20,990 bases of DNA from Microcaldota archaeon. GTDB lineage: Archaea > Micrarchaeota > Micrarchaeia > Micrarchaeales > Micrarchaeaceae. The stretch spans positions 1 through 20,990 of the forward strand of contig JAJZLZ010000046.1 of assembly GCA_021850375.1 (NCBI GenBank). The letters run 5' to 3'. Positions 6,782 through 14,206 of the stretch are shown here, in pieces (the stretch's first letter is position 1; each line of letters starts with the position of its first letter). The notes under the pieces are model-generated. The model ran no database searches. It was not told the origin of the DNA and saw only the letters and a program-made list of their open reading frames with translations. The translations under genes were made by a program, and so were the position numbers.

Positions 6782-7561
6782 CTAACCTCGGAAAACGCGC
6801 CCGCGCCTTTTGGTGCGGGCGTGGCTTGTTTTTAACGTGTTCGTGTTGCTGGATATAATAGAAGCCACCTCTATGCCCGCTATCGCCTCTGGCTGAACAA
6901 TTGACATAACGCCGGATTTTAGCAGCTTGTCCACGTTCTCAAAATTGTTTGCCGTGGATATTATCTTGACTTTCGGAAAAACGGACTTTGCAGTTATCGC
7001 TATAAGCGCGTTCTGCATGTCGGTATTGCTGCATGATATTAAGCATAGGGCGCGGCTAATGCCTGCAGCCTTAAATGACTCCGCGTCTTTTATCTCCCCG
7101 ATGATGCAGTTTATTCCCTCCTCCTGTGCTCTATTAAACTCGGTAGAGGACTTAGCGACCACCACCGCATCTATTCCTGCCTTTTTCATCTCCGCTCCAA
7201 GATGCAGGGCAAGAGAGTTAAAAGGCGCAACTATTACATGGTTGTTTAGCCTCTTTGTAATTGAGCGCCTGACTCCTTCTCTTATGCTTATGCTGTTTAT
7301 CGCGTCCAAAAATATCGTTGCGAGCAAAAGGGTTAAAAGTGGCAGGATCGCCGCGTCTATTATTTTAGACGCGAACACCGCTGCAAGAGAGCTGTAATTT
7401 ATGCCGATGCCAACATACTCCACCTGCAATGCGCTTAGAATCGTATCTATTAGCGCATATAGTGGGCTGATCCCTGAGTAGAGCTTTAGCGCCATTGATA
7501 CTACAAAAAGCGCCAAGACCAGCTCTGCAAGCACGCGCTTTGTATGGTTTATTGACGCCAT
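6782..7561 (-). CDS. two-helix membrane protein with C-terminal RCK (TrkA-N) domain, degenerate pore
   Basis: Residues 10-90 form a TM1-loop-TM2 module; residues 107-235 form an RCK_N (TrkA-N) Rossmann domain, as in MthK-type potassium channels. The loop aligns with the pore helix and selectivity filter but reads YVGIGI (49-54) where the filter would be TVGYGD: the V-G-x-G frame is kept, and the flanking Thr, Tyr and Asp are lost. The Rossmann glycine motif is also changed (HVIVAPFNSLA at 108-118), so nucleotide binding is doubtful. There is no TrkA-C domain; the end is a basic tail. It is the last gene of a three-gene RCK operon and overlaps the preceding gene by 13 nt. It could be a non-selective channel, a regulatory subunit, or a channel of altered ion preference. 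Confidence 0.75.
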   Translation of the reverse strand: MASINHTKRVLAELVLALFVVSMALKLYSGISPLYALIDTILSALQVEYVGIGINYSSLAAVFASKIIDAAILPLLTLLLATIFLDAINSISIREGVRRSITKRLNNHVIVAPFNSLALHLGAEMKKAGIDAVVVAKSSTEFNRAQEEGINCIIGEIKDAESFKAAGISRALCLISCSNTDMQNALIAITAKSVFPKVKIISTANNFENVDKLLKSGVMSIVQPEAIAGIEVASIISSNTNTLKTSHARTKRRGRVFRG

Positions 7562-8331
7562 AGTATCTCCCTCGCAAGCTCGTGGCTTGCGGATATTTCA
7601 GGTATAACGCAAAGGCTGGCGCCGGCGCGCTTCATTTTGGCAAAGGATAAATTGGACCTTGCCCTTGATATGATCTTCGCGTTGGGGCTTATCCTCTTTG
7701 TGGATATTAAGCCCAAGAGATTTGAGAAGTCGTCTTCCGCGCAGAATATTATGGCATGTGCCTTTTCAAGACCTGCGCGCTCGAGCGTTTTAATATCCGT
7801 GAAGTCGCCCTGCACAGCGTGCATTCCTACCTCTAATAGCTCATCCACTTTTGCGGCGTCTTTGTCAATTACTACGAATTTCCTGCGCTGCGCGCCAAGG
7901 CTCTTTACTATCAATTCGCCTAAGTCCGAATATCCGCATAGGATTATATGGCCATGCATGTGGCGTATGGAGATTCCGCTGAGCTTAGATCTTATGCTTA
8001 TATGGCCTATGACCTTTATTGCCCACGCTATTGCAAGTCCGACGACTACTGCCTTTACAACGCCGTCGAATGCAATCATACTGACAAACATATAAAATCC
8101 ATACGTATTCGGGCTTATTGCGGCAATAATCTTCGACGCATAGCCCTCAGAATTCACGTCCAATAGCGCGCCGAGTGTGTAGTATATTGACCCGGAAGAG
8201 TTGTGGGTGAGATGATAAATAAGCGTAAAGGACGCTATTGCTGTTAGAATTATTATTGCTACTATCAGTATTAGAAAGCTAATGTTTAGATTGCTGTTTT
8301 GCTCAAAAAGAGAATCGGTAGCATAGGGCAT
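7549..8331 (-). CDS. two-helix membrane protein with C-terminal RCK (TrkA-N) domain
   Basis: 260 residues: TM1 at about 17-42, a loop, TM2 at about 80-108, then an RCK_N domain from about 127. The domain keeps the dinucleotide motif CGYSDLGE (132-139) and the acidic end of strand 2 (VVIDKD). The loop SIYYTLGALLDVNSEG sits where a potassium channel has its pore helix and filter, but no TVGYG-like motif can be found, so potassium selectivity is unlikely as it stands. Like its paralogue downstream, it has no TrkA-C domain. It begins 4 nt after the stop of the soluble RCK gene and overlaps the next gene by 13 nt, which suggests translational coupling and a joint complex. Confidence 0.75.
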   Translation of the reverse strand: MPYATDSLFEQNSNLNISFLILIVAIIILTAIASFTLIYHLTHNSSGSIYYTLGALLDVNSEGYASKIIAAISPNTYGFYMFVSMIAFDGVVKAVVVGLAIAWAIKVIGHISIRSKLSGISIRHMHGHIILCGYSDLGELIVKSLGAQRRKFVVIDKDAAKVDELLEVGMHAVQGDFTDIKTLERAGLEKAHAIIFCAEDDFSNLLGLISTKRISPNAKIISRARSNLSFAKMKRAGASLCVIPEISASHELAREILWRQ

Positions 8332-8335
8332 GCTT

Positions 8336-8749
8336 TCACTTAAGCGATTTGATCTGCTTTAATATCTCCCTGCTTGCGACCAGCTTTGGCATTACAATAT
8401 AATCCGCGCCGGCATCTATTAGCTTTGAGCGCACGAACTCATCGTTTGCTCTTGTAGTTATAAATATTTTTTTGTTCAAGTCCCTGGCCGTTATGACAGC
8501 AAACAGGTTCTTCGCATCATCATCCATTAATATAGCTATCGCATCGGCCTTCTCTATATTGGCCTGCTTTAAAACATCCGAGTGAGTCGCGTCACCGACC
8601 ACCACCTTTGCGCCTATCTCCCTTATCTTTTCCGATAGCGCCGCATTTATTTCAATTACGGTGACACTTGCGCCCTTATTGATTATATCATCGACCACAT
8701 GCAGGCCTACAACCCCATATCCGCACACTATAACCCTGTTTGATTTCAT
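8336..8749 (-). CDS. stand-alone RCK/TrkA-N domain protein
   Basis: 137-residue soluble protein consisting almost entirely of one RCK_N domain. It has CGYGVVGLHV (9-18, intact G-x-G-x-x-G), Glu33 at the end of strand 2 for the ribose, a GDATHSD segment (52-58), and a final AGADYIVMPK shared with both paralogues downstream. Such proteins (KtrA/TrkA-like) form cytosolic rings that gate potassium channels or transporters after binding NAD(H), ATP/ADP or cyclic di-AMP. There is no TrkA-C part. As first gene of the three-gene operon it probably supplies free RCK subunits for a gating ring with the two membrane-anchored RCK proteins. A TrkH/KtrB translocator is not visible in the window. Confidence 0.85.
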   Translation of the reverse strand: MKSNRVIVCGYGVVGLHVVDDIINKGASVTVIEINAALSEKIREIGAKVVVGDATHSDVLKQANIEKADAIAILMDDDAKNLFAVITARDLNKKIFITTRANDEFVRSKLIDAGADYIVMPKLVASREILKQIKSLK

Positions 8750-8884
8750 CTATGCCAACCCTTGCGGCGCTTAACGCGTCAAATAGTAGTGTATCGAAGA
8801 AAACACATAAAGACTTAATTGTTATTATAGCAACGCCCCGCCAAAAGATCAGATTCAATTTCTTCTTTGCGCGCTGGCGATGGG

Positions 8885-8894
8885 TATTTAATAG
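8885..8894 (+). promoter_or_regulatory. TATA box for the DUF6159-like gene
   Basis: TATTTAATAG lies 44-53 nt before the ATG at 8938. It predicts a start near 8914 and supports 8938 as the true start codon instead of the upstream starts in the same frame. The rest of the 8750-8937 gap holds only the promoter region of the divergent RCK operon. Confidence 0.5.
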
Positions 8895-8937
8895 ATTAGA
8901 GAAAAATAACTATAGAGCGTTGAAGTTAGGTAATATT

Positions 8938-9798
8938 ATGTTTGAAAATATTAGGGCAGGATGGAGGCTTGGCGGCGCCACCAGAAAGCTTATAATGCAG
9001 GATAAGCAGCTGTTTTTGTACCCACTTATTGCGTTTTTTATAAGCATAGTGCTTGCCATACTTTTAGTGGCATCATTCATATTCATTGGCACAAGCAGCG
9101 CGCTTGACATTGCTATGCTCATAATATATTATATCCTTGTGTACTTCATATCGACATATGTAATCATAGCGATGCTGATTGCATTTAGGAGCCATGGAAA
9201 GAAGAAGCATATATCTATTGGAGAGGCATTCTCACAGACCAAGCAGTACTGGAAGCTCGCACTTGAGTGGGCAGTATTCGATGCGATCATAACGCTGATA
9301 ATACGCCTAATTGAAGGTAGAGGCAGAAGCGGCAGCGCGATATCCGGATTTGCGGGAAGGGCTATAATAGGCAGCATTGTCGGAATTGCCTTTGCGACCG
9401 CAAGCATGTTTGCAATACCAGTCATAATAGACAATAAGGTCGGACCGATTGATGCAATAAAGACGAGCGCAAAATTTATATTCAAAAACTTCGGCAAGAC
9501 CTTTGGGGGCTTTGCTTACGCGGATGTCTATAGCATCTTAATAATCCTCGCCGGCATTGCCCTTATAATAGGCGGTGTTGTGCTTGCAACAAGCGTGCTT
9601 GCTTTGGGCGTAATTATTGGCGTTTTAGGATTTGGCGTGTTCGTTTTCGGCATATTGTTTAGCTATGTAATAGGAAACGTTCTGCGGCTTATAATATATG
9701 ACTACATGAACGACAGCTCGAATCTGCCTGACGGATTGGACAAGAATATGATTGAAGGTGCTATGAAAACCAATGTGCAAAGGCAGGGCAACATATGA
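8938..9798 (+). CDS. DUF6159-like integral membrane protein
   Basis: 286-residue membrane protein with about six hydrophobic segments. It opens MFENIRAGWRLGGATRKLIM followed by QDKQLFLYPL. This resembles the family of archaeal and bacterial membrane proteins labelled DUF6159, which begin with an amphipathic segment of the SW-x-L-x-x-S-x-x-x-L-x-x-D-x-E-L-x-x-F-P type; no function is known. A conserved-looking cytoplasmic segment with IDAIKTSAKFIFKNFGKTFG lies near residue 177. The frame is open upstream to 8740, but that extension crosses the TATA box and overlaps the start of the divergent RCK gene, so 8938 was chosen. It is a single gene followed by a tRNA on the other strand. Confidence 0.75.
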   Translation: MFENIRAGWRLGGATRKLIMQDKQLFLYPLIAFFISIVLAILLVASFIFIGTSSALDIAMLIIYYILVYFISTYVIIAMLIAFRSHGKKKHISIGEAFSQTKQYWKLALEWAVFDAIITLIIRLIEGRGRSGSAISGFAGRAIIGSIVGIAFATASMFAIPVIIDNKVGPIDAIKTSAKFIFKNFGKTFGGFAYADVYSILIILAGIALIIGGVVLATSVLALGVIIGVLGFGVFVFGILFSYVIGNVLRLIIYDYMNDSSNLPDGLDKNMIEGAMKTNVQRQGNI

Positions 9799-9865
9799 GC
9801 CGAAAAGTCTTGAGCACATATTGGCTTACATATTTTTATGCCTAGCAGGACTAGTTTATTTTGAT

Positions 9866-9938
9866 TAGCCCCACCCAGATTCGAACTGGGGTTTACGGCT
9901 CCAGAGGCCGCCGTCCTTGACCACTAGACGATGGGGCT
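9866..9938 (-). tRNA. tRNA-Gln(CUG)
   Basis: Read on the minus strand, acceptor AGCCCCA pairs with TGGGGCT and the discriminator is A. The T arm is CCCAG-TTCGAAT-CTGGG. The anticodon loop CTCTGGA between GCGGC and GCCGT gives anticodon CTG (plus-strand CAG at 9902-9904), decoding CAG. There is no intron and no encoded CCA. It is divergent from the protease gene at 9995. Confidence 0.92.
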
Positions 9939-9964
9939 AGACGGATTATATTATATCTTGCGGG

Positions 9965-9976
9965 TTTATATATTTT
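9965..9976 (+). promoter_or_regulatory. TATA box for the membrane protease gene
   Basis: TTTATATATTTT is centred about 25 nt before the ATG at 9995, which predicts a leaderless or nearly leaderless mRNA. Confidence 0.6.
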
Positions 9977-9994
9977 CATTTCCAAACCGATTCT

Positions 9995-10672
9995 ATGCAG
10001 CTCAAATTTTCACTGACAGATGAAATAAAGGACATAATAATTGCGGATGTCATCTTAACAGTGGCGTTTGCATTCGCCTTTAGCGGCGGGCTTTTTGGAA
10101 AAAATCTCGCACAGAGCATACTGTATTTCATACCAATAGCCGCAATTGCGGTCCCGCTCAACTTCGTGCTTCATGAACTGATGCACAAGTTCACGGCGCA
10201 GCACTACGGCGCGCAGGCACGCTTTAGAAGCTCAAATAACGGTCTTATAATAACACTGTTTAGTGGCATGTTCGGATTCCTATTGGGAATGCCGGGAGCA
10301 ACATATATTTATGCGAACAGCTTTACGGTGAAGGAGAACGGCATCGTGTCGCTTGCCGGCCCCGCAATAAACATGCTGATATTTTTAGTGTTCTTAGGCG
10401 CGGGCAGCGTTTTAAGTCTTGGCAGCTACGCATCGCATGCGATCAGCTATGTCATATTCATAAGCCTATTTCTCGCCTTCTTCAACATGCTGCCCATATT
10501 CCCACTGGACGGGAGCAAGGTTTTGAAATGGAACCCGCCGATATATCTAACATTCATGGCGATACTCTTGGTGCTGCTGGAGTATTTCACCGGAGTTGGG
10601 ATAGTATATTTAGGATTCATCGTGCTTATCGCGCTTTTCATGTCAACAATGAGCCGTATGGTGCTGCTTTAG
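9995..10672 (+). CDS. site-2 protease-type membrane metalloprotease (M50 family)
   Basis: 225-residue polytopic protein with the zinc site of M50 proteases. HELMH is at residues 60-64 inside a transmembrane segment, and the second motif NMLPIFPLDGSK (164-175) supplies the third ligand, Asp172. This N-x-x-P-x-x-P-L-D-G form is the diagnostic one. A middle sequence LAGPAINMLI (120-129) is also typical of the family. Such enzymes cut transmembrane segments of substrates in regulated intramembrane proteolysis. No PDZ or CBS domain is present, so this is the minimal catalytic core. The gene is probably monocistronic and lies 63 nt before the pilus-like operon, which has its own TATA box. Its substrate is unknown. 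Confidence 0.9.
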   Translation: MQLKFSLTDEIKDIIIADVILTVAFAFAFSGGLFGKNLAQSILYFIPIAAIAVPLNFVLHELMHKFTAQHYGAQARFRSSNNGLIITLFSGMFGFLLGMPGATYIYANSFTVKENGIVSLAGPAINMLIFLVFLGAGSVLSLGSYASHAISYVIFISLFLAFFNMLPIFPLDGSKVLKWNPPIYLTFMAILLVLLEYFTGVGIVYLGFIVLIALFMSTMSRMVLL

Positions 10673-10697
10673 GCACTGCCAAAATGTCGGCGACGCA

Positions 10698-10705
10698 TTT
10701 ATAAA
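10698..10705 (+). promoter_or_regulatory. TATA box for the pilus-like operon
   Basis: TTTATAAA lies about 34 nt before the ATG at 10736 and is the only good promoter seen for the five-gene operon. It also argues against the upstream TTG at 10712 in the same frame. Confidence 0.55.
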
Positions 10706-10735
10706 CTTTTCTTGGGTATATCCTATTGTGTTCTA

Positions 10736-12040
10736 ATGGACCAGAAACCACCTGAAAAAGACGCACTTCAAAATGAAAACGTGCAGGGTGAGACCAAAAC
10801 AAGCATTGACGCCCTGCTAGAGCTTTTAAAGAACAGGGGCAGATGCGAACTCACTGGAGTTTCAGTGGAGCTTGGAGTCAGCCCAAATATCGTCGAGAGC
10901 TGGGCAAAGATACTTGAGAGGGGAAAGCTCGTTAGAATCAGCTACGAGCTTGGAAAGATGTACATGGAGCCGCTGCGCGTCTCGGCCGAAGAGCAGGATG
11001 CGCTACGCGCAACCACGCAGATAAAACAGACAGGCATAAGCGAGGACGTGGAGATGGAGCGCCTTGCCCTTGAACACTTCACAAAGGACATGGAAAAGCT
11101 CTCAAAGACAGTATCTGACATCGAGACGGTATACAAGCAGCGCCTCCCGCAGGTACAAAAAATATTCACTGATTTAGACAGGCTCTATACGCCGGTAGAG
11201 CAGAAAGGAAAAGAGCTTGAAAATATCAAAAACAACTCCGTGACCTATGTTAGCACTCTTGAAAAGCGCATAAACGAGATATATGCGAAAATAAACGTTT
11301 TGGAATCAACAGACCATGAAAAGGCGATAAAAGGCAGGCTTGACAGAATCGACATCGCGCAGAAAAAGGCCATACTTGCAAAGGATTCGATAAGGGAGCT
11401 TGAGGACACAAAGGAGGCTTTCTACGAATCGCTGGAAGCTGAAATGGAGCTGCGCACAAAGGAGTTTAAGAGAATGATAAAGCGCTCGGTCAACGACATA
11501 TACAGCAGCATAAAGGCTGAAGGAGTAGCGGCGGACGACGCGCTTGACATAATAATCGAGGATGCCACAGAGTCAAAGAGCACTCTTGAAAATATAAAGC
11601 AGTTTAACAGGGAAATTGAGGAGTACAAGCGCAAAATAGACGCGACCAGAACCGAATTTAAGGACAAATACGAGCACACCTCGGAAGAGATGCTTGGGTA
11701 CTCAAAGATATTTGAGAAGGAGTATGATGAAGCAAAAAAGACAATGCAGGAGATGCGCAACGCGCTTGGAGATTCTGCGCGCCTTGATGAATCCGTGCGC
11801 AACGCAAGAGATAGCATAGCCGAGATAAATAAAGGCATTGCAAACGCGCGCAAGGAGATAATTGAGATACTTGAGCAGTCCCGCGCCCTAGATGCCGCAA
11901 ACATATCTACCGAGAAGAAGGCCGAGTTAATAGACGAACTCAAAAAGAAGAGCAACGAAGTGCGCGCAAACGCAGAGGAGATCAGGAGCGCTCTGGATGA
12001 GACATACGGTCTAATAGTAGGAAAGAACGAGAAGAAGTGA
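10736..12040 (+). CDS. winged-helix plus long coiled-coil protein, first gene of pilus-like operon
   Basis: 434 residues from the ATG at 10736. Residues about 22-80 look like a winged helix-turn-helix: helix SIDALLELLKNRG, then ELTGVSVELGVSPNIVESWAKIL as the HTH, then KLVRISYELGKMYMEP as the wing. Residues about 105-425 are highly charged heptad-like coiled coil with no transmembrane segment. It is cytosolic. No named family is recognised. It precedes the secretion ATPase with which it overlaps at the GTGA junction, so it may be an assembly scaffold, a motor-associated rod, or a regulator that senses assembly. The DNA-binding reading of the winged helix is uncertain; such domains also bind proteins, as in several archaellum and ESCRT components. 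Confidence 0.75.
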   Translation: MDQKPPEKDALQNENVQGETKTSIDALLELLKNRGRCELTGVSVELGVSPNIVESWAKILERGKLVRISYELGKMYMEPLRVSAEEQDALRATTQIKQTGISEDVEMERLALEHFTKDMEKLSKTVSDIETVYKQRLPQVQKIFTDLDRLYTPVEQKGKELENIKNNSVTYVSTLEKRINEIYAKINVLESTDHEKAIKGRLDRIDIAQKKAILAKDSIRELEDTKEAFYESLEAEMELRTKEFKRMIKRSVNDIYSSIKAEGVAADDALDIIIEDATESKSTLENIKQFNREIEEYKRKIDATRTEFKDKYEHTSEEMLGYSKIFEKEYDEAKKTMQEMRNALGDSARLDESVRNARDSIAEINKGIANARKEIIEILEQSRALDAANISTEKKAELIDELKKKSNEVRANAEEIRSALDETYGLIVGKNEKK

Positions 12041-12048
12041 GATATTAT

Positions 12049-13554
12049 ATGACATTGAAAAGCACCGAGAACAGGGTACTTGCGGAATACGCTCTCGACG
12101 TGCACGGCATGGGGGTTGAGATAACGATAGTGGATACAGATATCGCTTTCGTGCCCCAATACAACGTAAGCTTTCCCGGAATAGGCAGCGCTACAAAACT
12201 TTTGCTCATGTCTCTTAGGCCGGAGCTGACCACGATGGTTCAGGTGGACCCATCAAAGGTGCAAGACCAAGACTACATACGAGAATTAAACGGGCGCTAC
12301 AAATCCGCGAGCCAGGTTTTAATTGACAAGTATATACCCGGAACAGGACCGGCAACAAAGCTCTTATTGACCGCATACGTAATAAACATGATGCTCGGCC
12401 TTGGCGACTTGGAGGTCGTAATAGCAGACGACAATTTAGAGGAGATTGCGGTCAACGGCGCAAGGGATTCCATTTGGGTGTTCCATAAGAAGCTGGGATG
12501 GTGCAAAACGAACATAAAGCCGCAAAACGACGAGGCAATATACGAACAGGCCGCACAGATAGGCCGAAGGATTGGCAGGGAGATAAACTCTCTAACCCCA
12601 CTCATGGACGCAGAACTTCAGGACGGCTCTAGAGTTAACGCAACGCTATATCCAATATCCCAGGTAGGAAACACGCTCACAATCAGAAAGTTCGCAAAGA
12701 ACCCATGGACAATGCCGGCGCTTATAAAATCAGGCTCCATATCCTCGCAGGTCGCATCCCTTGTGTGGCTGTGCATACAAAACGAAATGAGCCTGCTATT
12801 CTCCGGTGGAACTGCCAGCGGAAAGACCAGTTTTCTAAACGCATGCAGCATGTTCTTCCCATCCACGCGCAGGGTGATTTCAATAGAGGAGACGCGTGAG
12901 CTTGAGCTTCCGGTGTTTTTGCAATGGCTGCCGATGGTATCAAGGGAGCCAAACCCTGAAGGCAAAGGAGAGATAACCTTATATGACCTTATGGTCAACG
13001 CATTGAGGCAAAGGCCTGATATTATGCTTGTCGGAGAGATCAGAACCAAAAAGGACGCAGAGACGTTATTTGAAGCCATACACACAGGACACTCCGTCTA
13101 TGGGACCGTGCACGCAGACAACGCGCAGGACACTATAATCAGAATGACAAACCCGCCAATAGACATACCAAAGATAACAATGAACGCGCTTGGCGCGGTA
13201 GTTACGCTCTTTAGGCATAGAACAAAAGGCATCAGGAGGATGCTAGAATTCGGCGAAATCGTGAACAGCGGAGACGTCAATGTCTTGTATAGATGGAACA
13301 TGATGAATGACTCGTTCAACCAGATAAGCGAGATGACCAGGATGCTAGAGACGCTCGCGCTATACGGCGGGCTTGGCAGAAAGGAGATGGCGCAAGACCT
13401 TGAGGAGAAGACGCTCATCTTGGACTGGATGGTCAAAAACAACGTTATCGGAATAGACGACTGCGGCTTTGTAGTTGCAAACTACTACAAGAACAACAAA
13501 AAGGTTATTGACATGGCGCGCGAAGATGTGGTCTTCTCAAGGGAGGATTTCTAG
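12049..13554 (+). CDS. type IV pilus/archaellum-type secretion ATPase (TadA/FlaI/GspE family)
   Basis: 501 residues from ATG 12049, 505 from GTG 12037. The GTG overlaps the preceding stop; its GTGA may instead act as the ribosome site for the ATG, so the ATG is taken. Numbered from the GTG, Walker A is GGTASGKTS (257-265), the Asp-box region is ISIEETREL (281-289), Walker B is the hydrophobic IMLVGEIR (329-336), and the His-box region is AIHTGHSVYGTVHADN (347-362). This is a hexameric motor that powers assembly of type IV pilus-like filaments through FlaJ/TadC-type platforms, and two such proteins follow. The N-terminal domain holds an internal repeat of P-G-x-G-x-A-T-K-L-L-L at 47-57 and 101-111. 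Confidence 0.93.
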   Translation: MTLKSTENRVLAEYALDVHGMGVEITIVDTDIAFVPQYNVSFPGIGSATKLLLMSLRPELTTMVQVDPSKVQDQDYIRELNGRYKSASQVLIDKYIPGTGPATKLLLTAYVINMMLGLGDLEVVIADDNLEEIAVNGARDSIWVFHKKLGWCKTNIKPQNDEAIYEQAAQIGRRIGREINSLTPLMDAELQDGSRVNATLYPISQVGNTLTIRKFAKNPWTMPALIKSGSISSQVASLVWLCIQNEMSLLFSGGTASGKTSFLNACSMFFPSTRRVISIEETRELELPVFLQWLPMVSREPNPEGKGEITLYDLMVNALRQRPDIMLVGEIRTKKDAETLFEAIHTGHSVYGTVHADNAQDTIIRMTNPPIDIPKITMNALGAVVTLFRHRTKGIRRMLEFGEIVNSGDVNVLYRWNMMNDSFNQISEMTRMLETLALYGGLGRKEMAQDLEEKTLILDWMVKNNVIGIDDCGFVVANYYKNNKKVIDMAREDVVFSREDF

Positions 13555-13561
13555 GGATTTT

Positions 13562-14206
13562 ATGGCACAATCATACCAAGATCTGCTCTCTAAGGTTTTG
13601 GAGATTGAAAAAGACACGCAGGTCCAAAGCGTGATACATATAGATATATCATCGGTCTTTTCAACGCAGACTCCTGCCGTGCCGGGCTATTATGAGCTCT
13701 TAAATCAGATAGGAGAAGATACCTCAATTTCAAAGCCAATTAAGCAATCAAAACACAATATTGCATATGTTGAACCTCAATTAGTTAATTTATCAAACAA
13801 AGATGACGCAGGTCAAAAAGAGACTACCAAAGGCATTGCCCTAAAAGCCGCGCCAAATCCGCTTAAAGCGCAGGCTAAAGAGGAGATAGACGGCCTCGCA
13901 CTTGCATTCAAAAAAATTGGAAGTACCCGCAAGAAAGAGACAAAGATAAAACAGGTGAAGGCCACGCGCGATTTGATACTCCCAAGCCTATCGACCCAAG
14001 ACCAGCTCGCCGAGCTTGAGAGGATTATAGGAGCGCTTAATACAAATTCGCTGGATGCTGAGCAGATGAAAATAGTTGTCAGCGAAATAAAGGGGCTTGC
14101 AGAGTATTTGAGTGAAAATCCAGACAAGTCTAGCGGCCCTCTTACAATTTTAAGGGACCAAAAGTTAGCCGAGGCCAATAGCCTTGTAGACAAATTGATG
14201 GTTTAG
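13562..14206 (+). CDS. unrecognised soluble protein between the ATPase and the platform genes
   Basis: 214 residues from the ATG at 13562, 7 nt after the ATPase stop; the frame is open further back into the ATPase gene, but that part is not needed. The protein is hydrophilic and has no transmembrane segment. Residues 1-50 look folded and alpha-rich, residues 55-100 are low-complexity, Lys- and Asn-rich and probably disordered, and residues 105-214 are helical (EIDGLALAFKKIG, DQLAELERIIGALN, EQMKIVVSEIKGLAEYLSEN). I recognise no family. It ends directly before the ATG of the first platform protein (TAGATG), so it is firmly inside the operon. An adaptor between the motor and the membrane platform is a reasonable guess from position only. 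Confidence 0.7.
   Translation: MAQSYQDLLSKVLEIEKDTQVQSVIHIDISSVFSTQTPAVPGYYELLNQIGEDTSISKPIKQSKHNIAYVEPQLVNLSNKDDAGQKETTKGIALKAAPNPLKAQAKEEIDGLALAFKKIGSTRKKETKIKQVKATRDLILPSLSTQDQLAELERIIGALNTNSLDAEQMKIVVSEIKGLAEYLSENPDKSSGPLTILRDQKLAEANSLVDKLMV

Noticed and set aside
8740..8937. Upstream extension of the DUF6159-like gene
   Set aside because: It overlaps the start of the divergent RCK gene and contains the TATA box; the family-like N-terminus begins at 8938.
11422..12159. 245-codon minus-strand frame across the coiled-coil gene
   Set aside because: It is a Ser/Phe/Leu-rich shadow of a charged coiled coil on the other strand; no domain pattern is visible.
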